Origin: Effrenium voratum
Lineage: Eukaryota > Sar > Dinophyceae > Suessiales > Symbiodiniaceae
Reading direction: 5' to 3'
NCBI GenBank assembly: GCA_963377175.1
Contig: CAUJNA010001502.1
Location: forward strand, 247,501-311,500
DNA: 64,000 nucleotides
Position 1 is the first letter of the stretch. Each line of letters opens with the position of its first letter. The position numbers were made by a program, and so were the translations under genes. A model generated the notes under the pieces. That model ran no database searches and was not told the origin of the DNA. It saw only the letters and a list, made by a program, of their open reading frames with translations. This document shows, in pieces, positions 23,901-36,500 of this stretch.

Positions 23901-26900
23901 GAAAACACTTCAGGACACTTTACTCAGAGTAGGGTTCCCAGCTACTTTCCTTGGACGGCCCTCTGCCTTACGAGTTCGACGAAACAGGCCGCGCCTCCCG
24001 TTTGCTGGCAGCATCTCCCAGCGTCTCCTGGAAGTTGAATTGAGCGGGTTCTTTAGGCCCCAGCTCTTCAAACATGACTGAGCTGGTCCTCCCGTAACTT
24101 ATGAGCAAACATCCAACTTGTTGAAGGTTCAATCAAGGGCCCCAGAGTCGTACCACTAAGGTCGTACTGAATGCAGCATATAACATCAGCTTCCCTCTGC
24201 CTCTAGCTGTTTGGTTTCGCTTGGCGGTTTGGAGGTTGGGGGGTGGTTTCCCATTTGCCGTCTACAAGAACCAGGGGTTCAAAAAAGAGAGACTCATTTC
24301 TTTGGGGGGAGTCTATGACCTTAAGGGTGCAACTCTGGAACCTTTGATTGGTGGGGTTTCCCTTTGAACTCCATGTAGACCAACCCCCAAGCACGAAAAA
24401 CAACCTCTTTTCTACCTCATGTCCCCCCCCACCATCTGGACCTTCTGGACCATATTCAGCGAATCTTGAAGCACATCTTCGTTGGTCCCTTGCTGACTCT
24501 CAAACTTTAAGTCCAATAGCCTGGAACTGTCACATGTTATGATGCCCCCGTCCCAAAACAACATGTTCCCTCTGTAATTGGGTCACTCTCTATTGATCAG
24601 AGGTTGAATAGTTCTAGGTCCACATTCCTTGGTCACCTCTTGTCCAAATTCCTTGGTCCTCTTGGTCAAAATGAATTGGTCACTTCTAAGTCGGTGGTAT
24701 GCGCATTTTCCAACCAGCAATCAAAACATTTCAGCTGACGGGGCGGGAGCTGGGTCCTCGTACTCCTTCTGGGAGTTGGCCTCCTCACTCTTGGCCAGGG
24801 CCATCTCTTGCTTGATGTCGCCCTCGAAAGCCCGGGGCTACTCTGAAATAGGAATCGGAACCCCAAAATAGGTGGGGTCTTCCTTTGGGTGTCTCTTTAA
24901 AACCCCTCAAAACAAAAAGGGCTCCCTCAAAATAACAAACCCAAATGCGTAGAATGGAGTTGTGAGATACCTGCCAACCAAGTTACCTCATGCTGGGATA
25001 CCTGAAAACCAAACAAAATAAAAATGGGGGGGGGGGTTGGGGGGTGGGGTGGCCTCCGCCCTCTTTCCAACATGAAAGTGGGCAGGGGCTTCCCCCACCT
25101 CCTGGGATCGGCCCAAACATGGCACTCATTGGTGGATTCAACCAAAGTATGGCGTCCAGAAACTGGCAAGTGAGCCCCCCAAAGGCTCCAAAGGAAAGCG
25201 GTATTCCAAAAGCCTCCTCTCACCCTGCCACAATTGGAGGGAGGGTATATGCCCGCCCACTATTGTGCATGGCTCATTTTTTGGCTGCAAACACAGACTT
25301 AGACCCCTGCACCAAGCGAACTCGTTGTTGGATGAAAGAGGAAATCAAGCAAAGAAACAAAGTTAAACAGGCAAGCTAAGTGTGGAAATGGAAATAAATG
25401 ACCTGGCTTCACAAGGAATAAATCACCTCACAAGCCTACAGGTTGCCTTGGTGCGGTTCTCTTTCAATGACGGATTTGTCCGCCTGTCTAGAAATCTGCG
25501 TCGGAAATGTGGCAGGTCCTTCCAAGTGGTCAACAGTTGAGTAATGCTGTGGATGGACGAAATCCTGCACCACCAAACAAAGCCTGGAATGATGATTCCC
25601 CTATAAATACCAACAAACAATAGTTTCCCATGGTTTCAAAGTGGTGCAGGATTTCGTCCATCCACAGTACTTCACGGCTGACCAACCCAACAGTGGAGCA
25701 TGTGCCACATCTGCAAGGAAGGCCGTCAAAGCTTATCTGCAGCACTTGGCACAACACAAGGACATCCCAACCATTGTCGTGCCAGCCGTGTTCTACAGCC
25801 CCCGAATGAAATCACAACGCAAACACACAGATACACATACTCCCTCACAGATTAACATAGAACCAAACAAGATATCCATCTAATCGGAGCGGAATGGGTT
25901 GTTTGGGTACAGCCACCGCTTTGAAGGTGCGTTCCGTTCATTTATGGAGGGGCGCCAAGCACGCAAGGCTCACTCCCCCAGTGGATGCGGCAAACAAAGC
26001 CTGAACGGTTTCCGGGCTACATGGTCTCCCCAAAAAGCTTCTAGTCCAGGCTCATGGAGTGAGAAGGGCGTCCACTCGCAAGTTGCGCCTCGAGGGTGTT
26101 CATCAAGCTGATCACCCCGTGGCTCTCCTGAGCCTTTGCCTGAACGGTGGGAGTGTAGATCTCACTCTGGGCAGTCACAACCCTTTCCGTAGGGCATGGT
26201 GCACACTTGCCCCCTCGTCTTTCCATGGTATTCTGCACGAAATGCTAAGTTCCCAAAGCTAAGCAAGGGATCTTCATCCCGGGTGGGTGATAAGCTCCGT
26301 GTAAGTTGGGCAGGTAGAAGGGGTCACTTCTCCCTATTGAGGCTGCTCTGTCTTTGTCTTGCTATTTACGTCTGTATCTAAGAATCTATCTAAAATGGAA
26401 CATTAAAAATACAACGAGTATTGCATTATATGTATATCATACTAATGCCGTGTACGTGTCTATCTATTTGGTTTTCATTCATGTGTGTTTCGTGGTTTAA
26501 TGTATTCTATGTAGTTATCGTTCTAATATATACATCTGTATATGTCTTTATAGCGATGATCAACCAATACCAAGCCAATACAAAGCTAAAGCCATACCCA
26601 AGCAGGGATCCTTACATTATACATCTGAACATTGTCTTGTAAATGGTGGATTCCCTTTATTTTAGCGGAAAAGAACATGATTCAAATAGGAAACATGTAT
26701 CTTTTAAGGAGCCCTGCTGCCAAGGTGAACATCTTTAAGTTGCAACCACAGAGCCGCGAAACAACAAGACCCGCAGTTTGAAACTATGACTGAGCACTGG
26801 CACCGCTGGGTTTTCATGGGTATGTGGCTTTGGACAATGCGAGATCAAACAACGAATATCTCCATTCCCTGTTCCCTAGTGGTGGTGGTTGGGGAAGGCT

Positions 26901-29900
26901 CAAACTGGGGTGACCCTGATTGGATTCTAGCAAATGAGTTCCATTCGGATGCTGCGCATGATTGTCCGTCGTTGGAAACCTCTACGAGAACCCCTTTAGT
27001 GTCCCCTCCTTGGCTGTTTGCACATACCCCCTTCACCTACTCCTGAATTAAATGCCCTCTAAAGGCCTGTTGTTGACCCTCTCCTGGAAAGGGGCAATTG
27101 TACTACACTCCTTAACTCACCTGCTGAGTGGATGGCCAAAAAAAAGTCCAAACTTTATATTTGCCACTAAAATGGTCTTCACCAAAAGTTTAAAGTTCAT
27201 GAACTCAGGAAGTGAGTTAAATGGGCAAGAAACAGACTTATCTGGCCGCTGGCTCAGGAAACAAACGCCAGCCAGGACCCAAGGGCTCTTCTTCGCCTGG
27301 TAGTCGCCCTCAAAGGTCGGCGGCGGCGCGCCGAAGCGGTCCCTCGGAAGGCTGAGGCTGAGGCCCAAGCCACGCCTTCCCCAGTGAGTCAGAATGTCCC
27401 TGTGGAAGAGGTCACCAAGGAAACCACCCTTTGAAAACCCAAAGAAGAATGGTTGGTGATCTGCTGTGGTGGTAACTGAGACCCGCTGGGCTCTATATAA
27501 GAAGCTTGCTACAGCATCCAAATACTGGGTGGTTTGCCGGATATTGTCCTTGTTCATCTTACTGGCAGCAATCAACTTTGGGTGCATGGCCAAGTGAGAC
27601 TTGGGTTATATGGCCTGGTAGTCAGCTAGTGAAAGGTAAGTGCTTCGCTAGTTGCCGGGGATCTCAATTCCCAACAGGTTGAAAGCAATTGCCAAAGGAA
27701 CGCCATGTGCTACGACTTTATAAGTCTCATATCAGGTTCTGGGTACTCCCTCTCTCTCTCTCTGTCAGTTTCAGAGAATGATCATAGTGCCCGGTGAGAT
27801 CTGCAAGCCAATTTGCGGGGGCTCAATCAAGCCAAGGCCGAGCTGCATTTGGAGGAACTCGAAGGAGGTACTCTTGCTGCTCACCGCGACCAGGCTGGCG
27901 TGATAGACCTCCGAACTAACGTGGCCCAAAAGAAATGGGTGTGTTTTCTCTTCGCTGGAATTAGGACCCCAGCAAAAAAACACATGTTTTTGCCCATGCT
28001 TTTTTGCCTGGTTAGTGGAAAACAAAGGGAACCCCCAAAAAGCAAACAAATAGAAAGGGGCAACTAATTCTGGGGAAGTTAAGGGGTACCGTTTTCAGGT
28101 GGGCCTGAAGGCAGGCCAAAAGCACACCTACTATTCTTGCCGCCCCCACCCCCTCTCCCAAAATCTTGACACACCCAGGTAGAGTGGGACCAGCAAGGTC
28201 ACAGAAGGCCAAAATTGAATAAGGATTTCACGGCACGGAGTCTTTAGGGAGAGGCTGCAGGGCCCTTTTTCCAACCAACGGCGTCTTCCCAGACTCCTCT
28301 TGACGGGAACTGATCGGTGCGTTCTGAAGACATGTGGCTGGGGCTCAAAAAAACGGAATTCCAAAATGGAACCCTAGGTGGAAACATGGACCAAAACCTG
28401 CGGTTTGCCCCTCCTGTTTAATTTTGAGCCACACCCATGTCTGAATGGCAAGGGCCCTAATATCCCTCCCACTTCATACCTCAGATTGTGGGGCCAGTGG
28501 ACTGCCCAGCCGCAAGCCTCACTTTCAACCCTGGCCACCGAAACGCCCAAGTCACTTGCAACCAGAGGGCCTGGCAAGGCTTAGGGTGCCTCACTTGGAA
28601 CCTGGCCAGAAATGTTGGAACTCAAAGAAATGGAACAAAAATCCTGGTTGATGTCCAGAGACCAAACAACCTGGACGAGAGGCGCGAATCCACCTGGAAA
28701 GTGGCTTCCCTCTACCCCTTCCAGGTAACTCAGCTACCAACATAATTTGGTGTGTGTGACCCCTTTAGTAAAAGGGTCATGAAGAGTCCAGGCGCAAGAG
28801 GTTTCAGTTTTCCAGCGACCCTGTGGACAAAGGACCCCTTGGAATTCCATTTGTGTGGGAACACACGATCGAAGGCTGGAACCAACTGAGCAACTAGGGA
28901 GCCCTAGGCCGGCAAAAGTGATTTTCCCGGACACGTTCTGAGGGTTCAAGTAAAAAGGTTCCAGTTGAAAGGTCCAGTGTTTCAGCACAAACCAGGGGGG
29001 AAGGGTAAGGAAGGGTAACGGGAGTGGGGTCCTTTACAGTGACATCTTCAAACATACTTTCTAAATGCTTTTCGAATGAACCAAATGAACCCCACCAAAA
29101 GCAATTGTGCGAAGCTCTCAAAATGGCCACCACTGGAAGGGCCCCATGAAACCCACCAAAAGAAACTTGCTGACCTCTCGAAATGTTGTCTGGGCTTCAT
29201 GGGCCCAAAAATCGTCCGTCCGCCGCCCGGCATCGCGGGCGCGAGCGCGATGGCCTGGTTGAGGCGTTGCTTGGCGAGGCCCAGCAGCTGAAGCGCCGAG
29301 CTGTCCGAGGAGATGAGCTCTTGGAACTCCGCGTGCTCCGCCTGGGGCACACCCGCTGGCCGGTGTTTCTTCGAAAGACATGGCCCCAAAAAACGATCCA
29401 CCAAACAACCAAGCAACCAACCAAAAGCAACCAAGCAATCCAGCCAGCCAGCCAGCCAGCAAGCAGCCAACCAGCCAAAACAGCCAAAACAGCCAAGCAA
29501 GCAAGCAAGCGAGCCAACCAGCCAAGCAACGCACCAACCAAACAAACCGGCGGTTCGGGGTACGGGATTTCGATTTCGTCTGTAAAAAGCTCAGGCCCTG
29601 AGTGGATTGACCCAACAAAAAGCAACCAAACTGGTTATTTACCCCTACAATTGTCCAGGCCACAAAAGTTAAGTCCAGGAACCTGGGGAATGAGACAAGA
29701 AACCACAATTGTGAACATTTAGCCTACTTTTCACCCACACCCAAATCGCTTCACTGTGCCAACATCACTCCTGGGAACTTGACCTTCAAGCTTCACTGGT
29801 CGGGCCTTTCGAGCTCAAGAAAGGCTGGACCTCATCAAAGGGCAGGGCCTTTTAGAGGGGCTCCAACTGATTCGTAGGCTACCCAGACGAATAAACCAAA

Positions 29901-30518
29901 AGACTAAAACACCCCTCAAACAAAATTACTAAGAAACACAACCGGTTGAATGGGGGTCCCCATATGTCCCTGCAATGGGAATTTATTGGGAAGGCTTACA
30001 CGTGCAGGGATTCTACAGTTTAGTGACTTTAGTGGTTTTTGCGTTAAGGTGCCAAAAGGGAAAACGGCTGACGAACAAGCCTCAAAACTCATGTTTTTCT
30101 CTTGAATAACCTGCAAAACAAGAACACGGGCATGGCGTTCCCTAATAGTTCCCCTTGATTCAATTTTACATAAAAGGACGCCCCACAACAAAGGTTCCTT
30201 GTCCTCCCAAACGAGGACTTCTCTCAAAACAAGGAATTTGATGTTGCACAAAGAACTGGGTGCCTTTTCCAGGACGCCAGGTTTACAAGAAAAATCCTTG
30301 TACACCTGAAGGACTAGCCGACTAGCCCAGTCCTCTTTTCGGGCAAACCTCGTCCTAACCGCTTGGCACGCGCCTTGCGGTTCTCACCGGCCTCCGCCAC
30401 GGTCTTGTCCAGCGCCGCGACCCCCGCCTAGCAAGCAAAGAGTATTCCCAGCTGATGGGTGTCTCTGTGGGGGCTGGGAGGAGAGAGGGGGCGCACAAAT
30501 AAGCCCTTTCTCTTTTTT

Positions 30519-30554
<36 letters not shown>

Positions 30555-33500
30555 GCATCCAAATAAGCCCTTCCTAAGGTCTGAGTAAGGGTTTAATAAG
30601 AGCTTATTTGGGTTCCCTCCCCCCCTTCCTCCCCCCCACCCCCCATGACTCTAGGTTCCCAGCTTCCGGGTGAGCCGCCAAGAAATGAAGCGCGCGGCTT
30701 CTTGCAAACACGGCTTGGGTAAAGACACAAACAAATGGGTGGCTCGTCTTGTAGGATTTGGACCCCCAAAATGAAGGCTTTGCCTTTGGTTTCCCCTTAA
30801 AATTAAAGGGGGTCCCTTAAAGGAAGACAAACTCAAGTTTTGGTGAACATTCAGCTTTCACCGTTATGTGACATGGACATGGCATGTCACGGCTTGCAGG
30901 CAACCCGCGGGATCTATCCTTGTCATTATCCATGCTTTCCGGACCCTCGCAAACCTTCTCCAAATTTCAGAGATGTCCGCAAACAGCTTGAAACTCTCAA
31001 AACATCATATATTGGAAGCCTGTCGGGACCATCTCAGCCTGGCTGATTCAAGCGAACTCAAAACGTTTCTTCCACTAAGAAAGGGCAGTGCAGTCTTGCC
31101 GCAATAGTCAACTCATTAGTCTTCCATCGTCCCCCACTTCAACTCTGAAAGCGCATGTTCGCACCTGACATGCCCGACTCACACGTGCAGGTTCCCTTTC
31201 CTCACGCGTTGGAAGGATATCAGATTCCAGGAGGCTATTGTTTACTAGTGGTTTGCTCAATAAGCAAACAACTAGTAGAACATGCTGAGTCGATTAGTTG
31301 GTTGGCAAAACCTTGCGCAGTTAACCTTGAAACCAAGGAAGCTGAGGCCTGGAACCTCAAAACCTGATCACAACACCTGTCAACAACTCCACTGACTTGC
31401 CATTGTTTACCTTGGTTGCTGTTGACCCCTCTGGAAAAAGCTTGACGTGTTGTGGGTCCAACGGAACACCCACCGTCCCAACAAAAGAGTTAAAGTCCAA
31501 AGATCCAACCGAATGCCATGATTAAAAGCTACGATCTTCGAATGGTGGGTGAACAAATGAACTCTCGTCCGCCGTATTTCGGGCGAGGTTTCTTGACCGC
31601 GCCTGCAGCGCTTTAACCTCTCCCACCAGCTGCGTCACCGCGTCGGCCTGGGGATGACTTGAAATGTGTAGTGTTGACCCCATATTAATCAACCCCAGCT
31701 TATTCATAGGGGGTTTCTCCTCCAAAAAGTGATTATTCCCGACTAAAATCCGGGACACCCCCCCAAAATAATAAACTGGGGTTGAGTAATCTGGGGTCAA
31801 CATTAGCGGGACATGACATAGCCATGTGTCAAACTAACGGGACGTCCCCCCAACAAAAGGAAACGGTGGCTTTCCTTTTGGGTATCCCTTTGAAACCAAC
31901 TTAAAACGACTACATCATTCTACACTCTCAGCTCCTTAGGGTATGGTTGGGAACCAAGTTTGGGACACCACCCGTGACTTCCCTCTGCCCAGAAATCCAT
32001 GAGAAGTGTCGTGTTCAATCAACAGGCTCCAGATCAGGACTTTTCTAGAGCATCTTCAGGGCCGCCTCGTCTCCCCAGGTGAGCTCCTTACCAGAAAAAC
32101 GCGAGCTTCAGCTCGCACCCCCGGGGAGAAACAACACACTTCCCAAGTGGATTGACCAGAAAAAGTGACCAACCTTTGCCACAAAAAATTGCCCAAGCCT
32201 AAAAAAGGGGCTAAAGTCCGAAACGGAACTCAGGGAGTGATTGGTGGATTTGCATCGTGGTTTTCTGGCTTATCAATTTTGTTGAACAACTGAGCCGTGC
32301 CAAATACTCTTGTGTAAAAAGCAGTCCTATGAACTTGCTTTCGCGGACCCTTTCGCAATGCTTTCGCGACCCCATGTTTTGCATTCGCGGGCTTTGTTTT
32401 CCTCAGAATTGCTTTCGCGACGCTTTCGCGGCGGACTGCCACACAGCATGCAGGCTTTCGCGGGTCTTTTGCGGTGAAACCTTATTTGGTTTCTTTCGCG
32501 ATAAGCTTTTGCAAGCTTTCGCGGCCTGCGTTTTGGCTTTTGCGGGGATTCTATAGGACACCCCCCTTTACTATTTTGTATTGTCAGGGTTTATGGCGCT
32601 GCTCAACTATGTTGAACGCTTGTTTCTGAGCAAATCAGATTCTCATTTTGAGCAAGTTCCGACAGGTGCCCGGCGCGTTTTTCAGACCAGGATGCCCTTG
32701 GTACAGAAGCTGGCCGGCCCTACAACCATGATAAACGAGGGAACCTGGAACCCTCCAAACCTGCCTTGCTCGAACAAAGCCTTGTGATGAGGTGACAGAG
32801 TCCCGGTGAACCAGTTGCCATTATCTCATCTTCTTTCGCATTAATGTCCAAGTTCCTCTTCAAACAACCGTGTCATATGTTGGGTGTTTTTAGAAGGCCT
32901 GTGGGTTGGAGCCTAAACCCAGGTTCAACAAGCCACAGAATTCACAACTTCTTTTCGGCAACTTCTTTTGCAACATTTCAACTTCTTTGAAAAAGTAAGA
33001 ATTCTCTATAAAGTTGTTTTCAGACATTCTTTTAAAGTATTAAAACAGCAACAAGTTGTTTTTGAATCTTTCTAAACAAGTTTTCATTGTACAACAAATT
33101 CATATTTGTGCCTGATTTGTTTTCATTTGTAGAATTATTGTCAAACGCGCTGGGGAACTAGCCCATGGCAAGCCCATGATAGAGTGGCCTCATGGCACGA
33201 TGACACTATATTCAGTATTTCCGGGCAAGGGTTTGAAAGAAGCCAATTTGCGCGTCAACCTAGGCTCAAGCCACAGCAAGGCCACTTCAACATAAAAATG
33301 TAGCTGCGCATGATCACTGCAATTGGTGAAACCAATGTTGAACGTTCTCCAATATAAAGTTTCGCCCCGAAGGAGCCCCTCAAAAGCAACCTGTGAAAGC
33401 ACCAGCGGCATGCCCTTGCGCATCCCTTTTTCTCCCCCTCCGACACTCCGCGGCAAATCATTGCGACTTCCGCTCTTTGAGTTTGCGCTTCAAATTGGCC

Positions 33501-36500
33501 ACCCCTCTGCTTGGAGGTTCTGGCACTATGGCTGCAAGCTCGGGATCTTCAGCACCATGGCCCGCGGCCTCGCACAGCCCGACTGCCCGGAGTGCGGCCA
33601 TGGCAGAGGCGACATCCTGCAGAGCTTTCGCAGTTACGATATAACAAGAGCGAGCGCTCCCGAAACAATTGAACCCGCTTACAAATTACAAATTACACAT
33701 TACACATCACATCTTTTTTTGCGGCTTTAGAGATACAGATAGATAAATGGATAAACACAAGTCCCAAGAAGTAAGAAGGCAACCCAAAAACAGAGCACAT
33801 GGCATCTCGCCAGTCCTCTTGCGTGGAGACAGGTGCGTCCGCAGCTCGGCTAACAGCACCAGAACGCCAATTCACCGAAGCAAACGCGCACTGCAACATC
33901 GTCATGACGACAGGCAGCGACATAGCATTGCCTGCTACGTCTTGCATCAGGACTTCTGTTGGGCGCCAGGTGCGCAAGAGATCTTTTGGCCTGAAGTCCG
34001 TCCTCTCGCCGCTTTGCTCCCGCTCTTGCTGCCTGAGTGCTGCGCACCGTGGCTCACAACGCCGGCGGCGCTCGATGCAGCTTGGAAAGCGTCCAGCATC
34101 TCCAAGAAGAGAAGCGCTGGAAACCCCTGGAACAACAAGCCTTCCCGGCCAAGCATCAGGCGCGCGACCTTGCGATGCCCGGCGGGCTCGAGCCACACGT
34201 TCATTTTGGGCAGCATGGTGGGAGCCAAGTGCTTGTTGTCTTCTGCCTTCCACGTAGCAGCGTTAGCGCGCGCGATGCTTTGGGACAAGTCTCGCATCAG
34301 TGTGGCAGGAAGCTGGGCCTGCAACAACGGGACAGCGTCCTTTTCCCTATCTGTCAAGGTTGCGTACCAAGGATTCTTCAAAAGCTCGGGCTGCGCCCCC
34401 TGCCCCCATTTCACACGCAAGGCGGCGGCCATCCTCATGTGCTGGTCTGGCCAGTCAGCAGCAACCGGCTTTGCTTGAGCCAGCTCCACAGCAGGGTCAT
34501 TGTCGCCAAGAAGAATTTCAGAAGCACATGGCCCGCTCCGAACGCATCCAGATAGGAGGGCGCTGAACGTAGCAAAAATGCAATCCACGCTTCTGTCGTG
34601 AAATGAAAGTAGAGGGTTGGCTTCAACGCGCACCAAAAAGACATACAAACGCCTGCGGCGCGCTGGCAAGCCAAACTCAGCGCTGTCTGTGAGGACGGGC
34701 TGACCTTCGTATCCGTGGGCGGCCATTTGGTTGATGAACACGTCCATGTTCGAGGACCCTCCTGCTTTCCTGACGGAGCATGCCCAAACATTACGATCCA
34801 ATGTCTGACGAACTAGCGCTGAAAGTAAGGACGCAAGACAGTGGCTGCAGGGCCTGCGGCCACAGAGTGCTTCTGCCTCTCTTCTTCAGCGTCATTGAGC
34901 ACCTTCTGAAGAACTTCCCGCTTGGTTTCCAGTGCCTCCTCGGCAAAGGGCCCGTGGCCGCTGTGCTCTTCAGTTCGTTGAGACATGTTGGTGTCCTCGT
35001 ACTGCTCCCCCGTCAGCACGCCGACCCGGCCCACCGTCTTCCAGACGCCTTTCACTTTTTTGCCCTGCCACACCTCTTGCACTACCTTGGACTCGTCCAA
35101 TTCTCCGTCCAACTTGGTGTCCCAATGCTCCAGGAGGACAAACTCCTTTTTTGGGCCTTTCAGCTTCATCCCAGTCTTGCTTTCCGAGTGCAAAGTAGTT
35201 GAAGCCTTCTTCACCGCTTCCCTGTCCACTCTGGTGCCCGGGCTTTCATTTTTCAAGCGGATATACTCTTTCACTGATTGCAAGAACTTTGTGTGCTCCT
35301 TGGGGTTCTCTCTCACATGCTTGTAGTAGGCACCGTATGAGGAATACTGGTAATCCAAGCCGAGCGACCTGAAAGTGCCGAAGCAAAGCATGCAAAGCCT
35401 GCCCTCGGGAACTCTGTTGAAGGCATCGGTCTCTGGGTTTCGCACCCTGCGATACTTGTTCCAGGGCCGCACCCCGCCGTATTGGCAAAATTGGTCATCG
35501 AATTCTATCCCTAGCTCGTGCGAGGCTAAAGGGCTTTCGTCTGTGCTCTTGCAGTTGCATAAGCAACAGGTGCAAGCCTTGCTGAGGGACAAGGATACCG
35601 GAAGCGCGGAGAGCCCACCTGCGCGAGCAGCCGTAGCTGTGCTTGACGGGGCCACCGATGCTACGTCGTCTTCCATGGCTGCCACCGAAACAAGGGTGCG
35701 AAGGATGCTGCGGCCAGAGCCAAAGCTGCACACGCACAGGCGACCTGCCCAACTAGCACACAACAACACAACTGCAGACTGCTGCGCCCGCTCTAGCCAA
35801 GCCCTGCCCAACACGAATAAGTAGACAAAGCCTGGCTAGCGCAGTCCCAATTTCTGACGCGAGCGCCACGGACCTGCGACAAGCAGCTACGCTCTGGCAA
35901 TCGCCAGTGGACCACCAGCGCAGGTCCTTAGATTGTGCGCGCGGCCACTCCATTGTATGGCCAAATGCAGCCCTGTGGAAAACAAACTTTGGTAGAACAA
36001 GATGTTTTTCCTTAAACATTTCGCAGAAAGTACACAACATGTTATGGAAACATTCGATTATTTTTCTCTACGGTTTCTCTGCGGTTTCTCTGCGCAGGTT
36101 AAGTAAGCATCAATAGCAACTTAGTAAAATCTCTGCGCAACAACCGAGATTCTCTACGAAACATCTTATCTTATATTTTGAGAAAACTTTTGAACAATTG
36201 TTGGAAACGCGTGCGCAAAATATTGTAGTATTGTAATATTGTTATTACTTCTGCCTGCGATGTTTCTTTATTCTACAAGCTTCTGAAACTTCAATCTGGA
36301 TAGGAACTTGTACTACGCACTTACATTTTCAAAGAAACGCAGAAAGGAATGTCCGGCCGGCTACGTGTCTCTTCAAAAGGACTACCAGTTTTTGTAGTAG
36401 CTGAAAGGAAGACAAAAAGCAACGCAGATGGCCAGAATCTCAGCAAAGCGGCTACGCAGCTACGGCCGGCGGCCTGTCTGTGCATCAACTCCAAGAAGCG

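Noticed and set aside
27815..27905. Plus-strand segment [20 protein letters not shown]
   Set aside because: Looks protein-like, but it has no clear splice sites and would be the only plus-strand exon; it may be a fragment of another repeat.
29048..29722. Frames of 140-196 codons on both strands
   Set aside because: Driven by the CCAG/CCAA repeat; only 29255-29341 (exon 18) is coding.
33747..34478. Plus-strand frame of 243 codons opposite the methyltransferase
   Set aside because: Antisense shadow of the GC-rich minus-strand gene.
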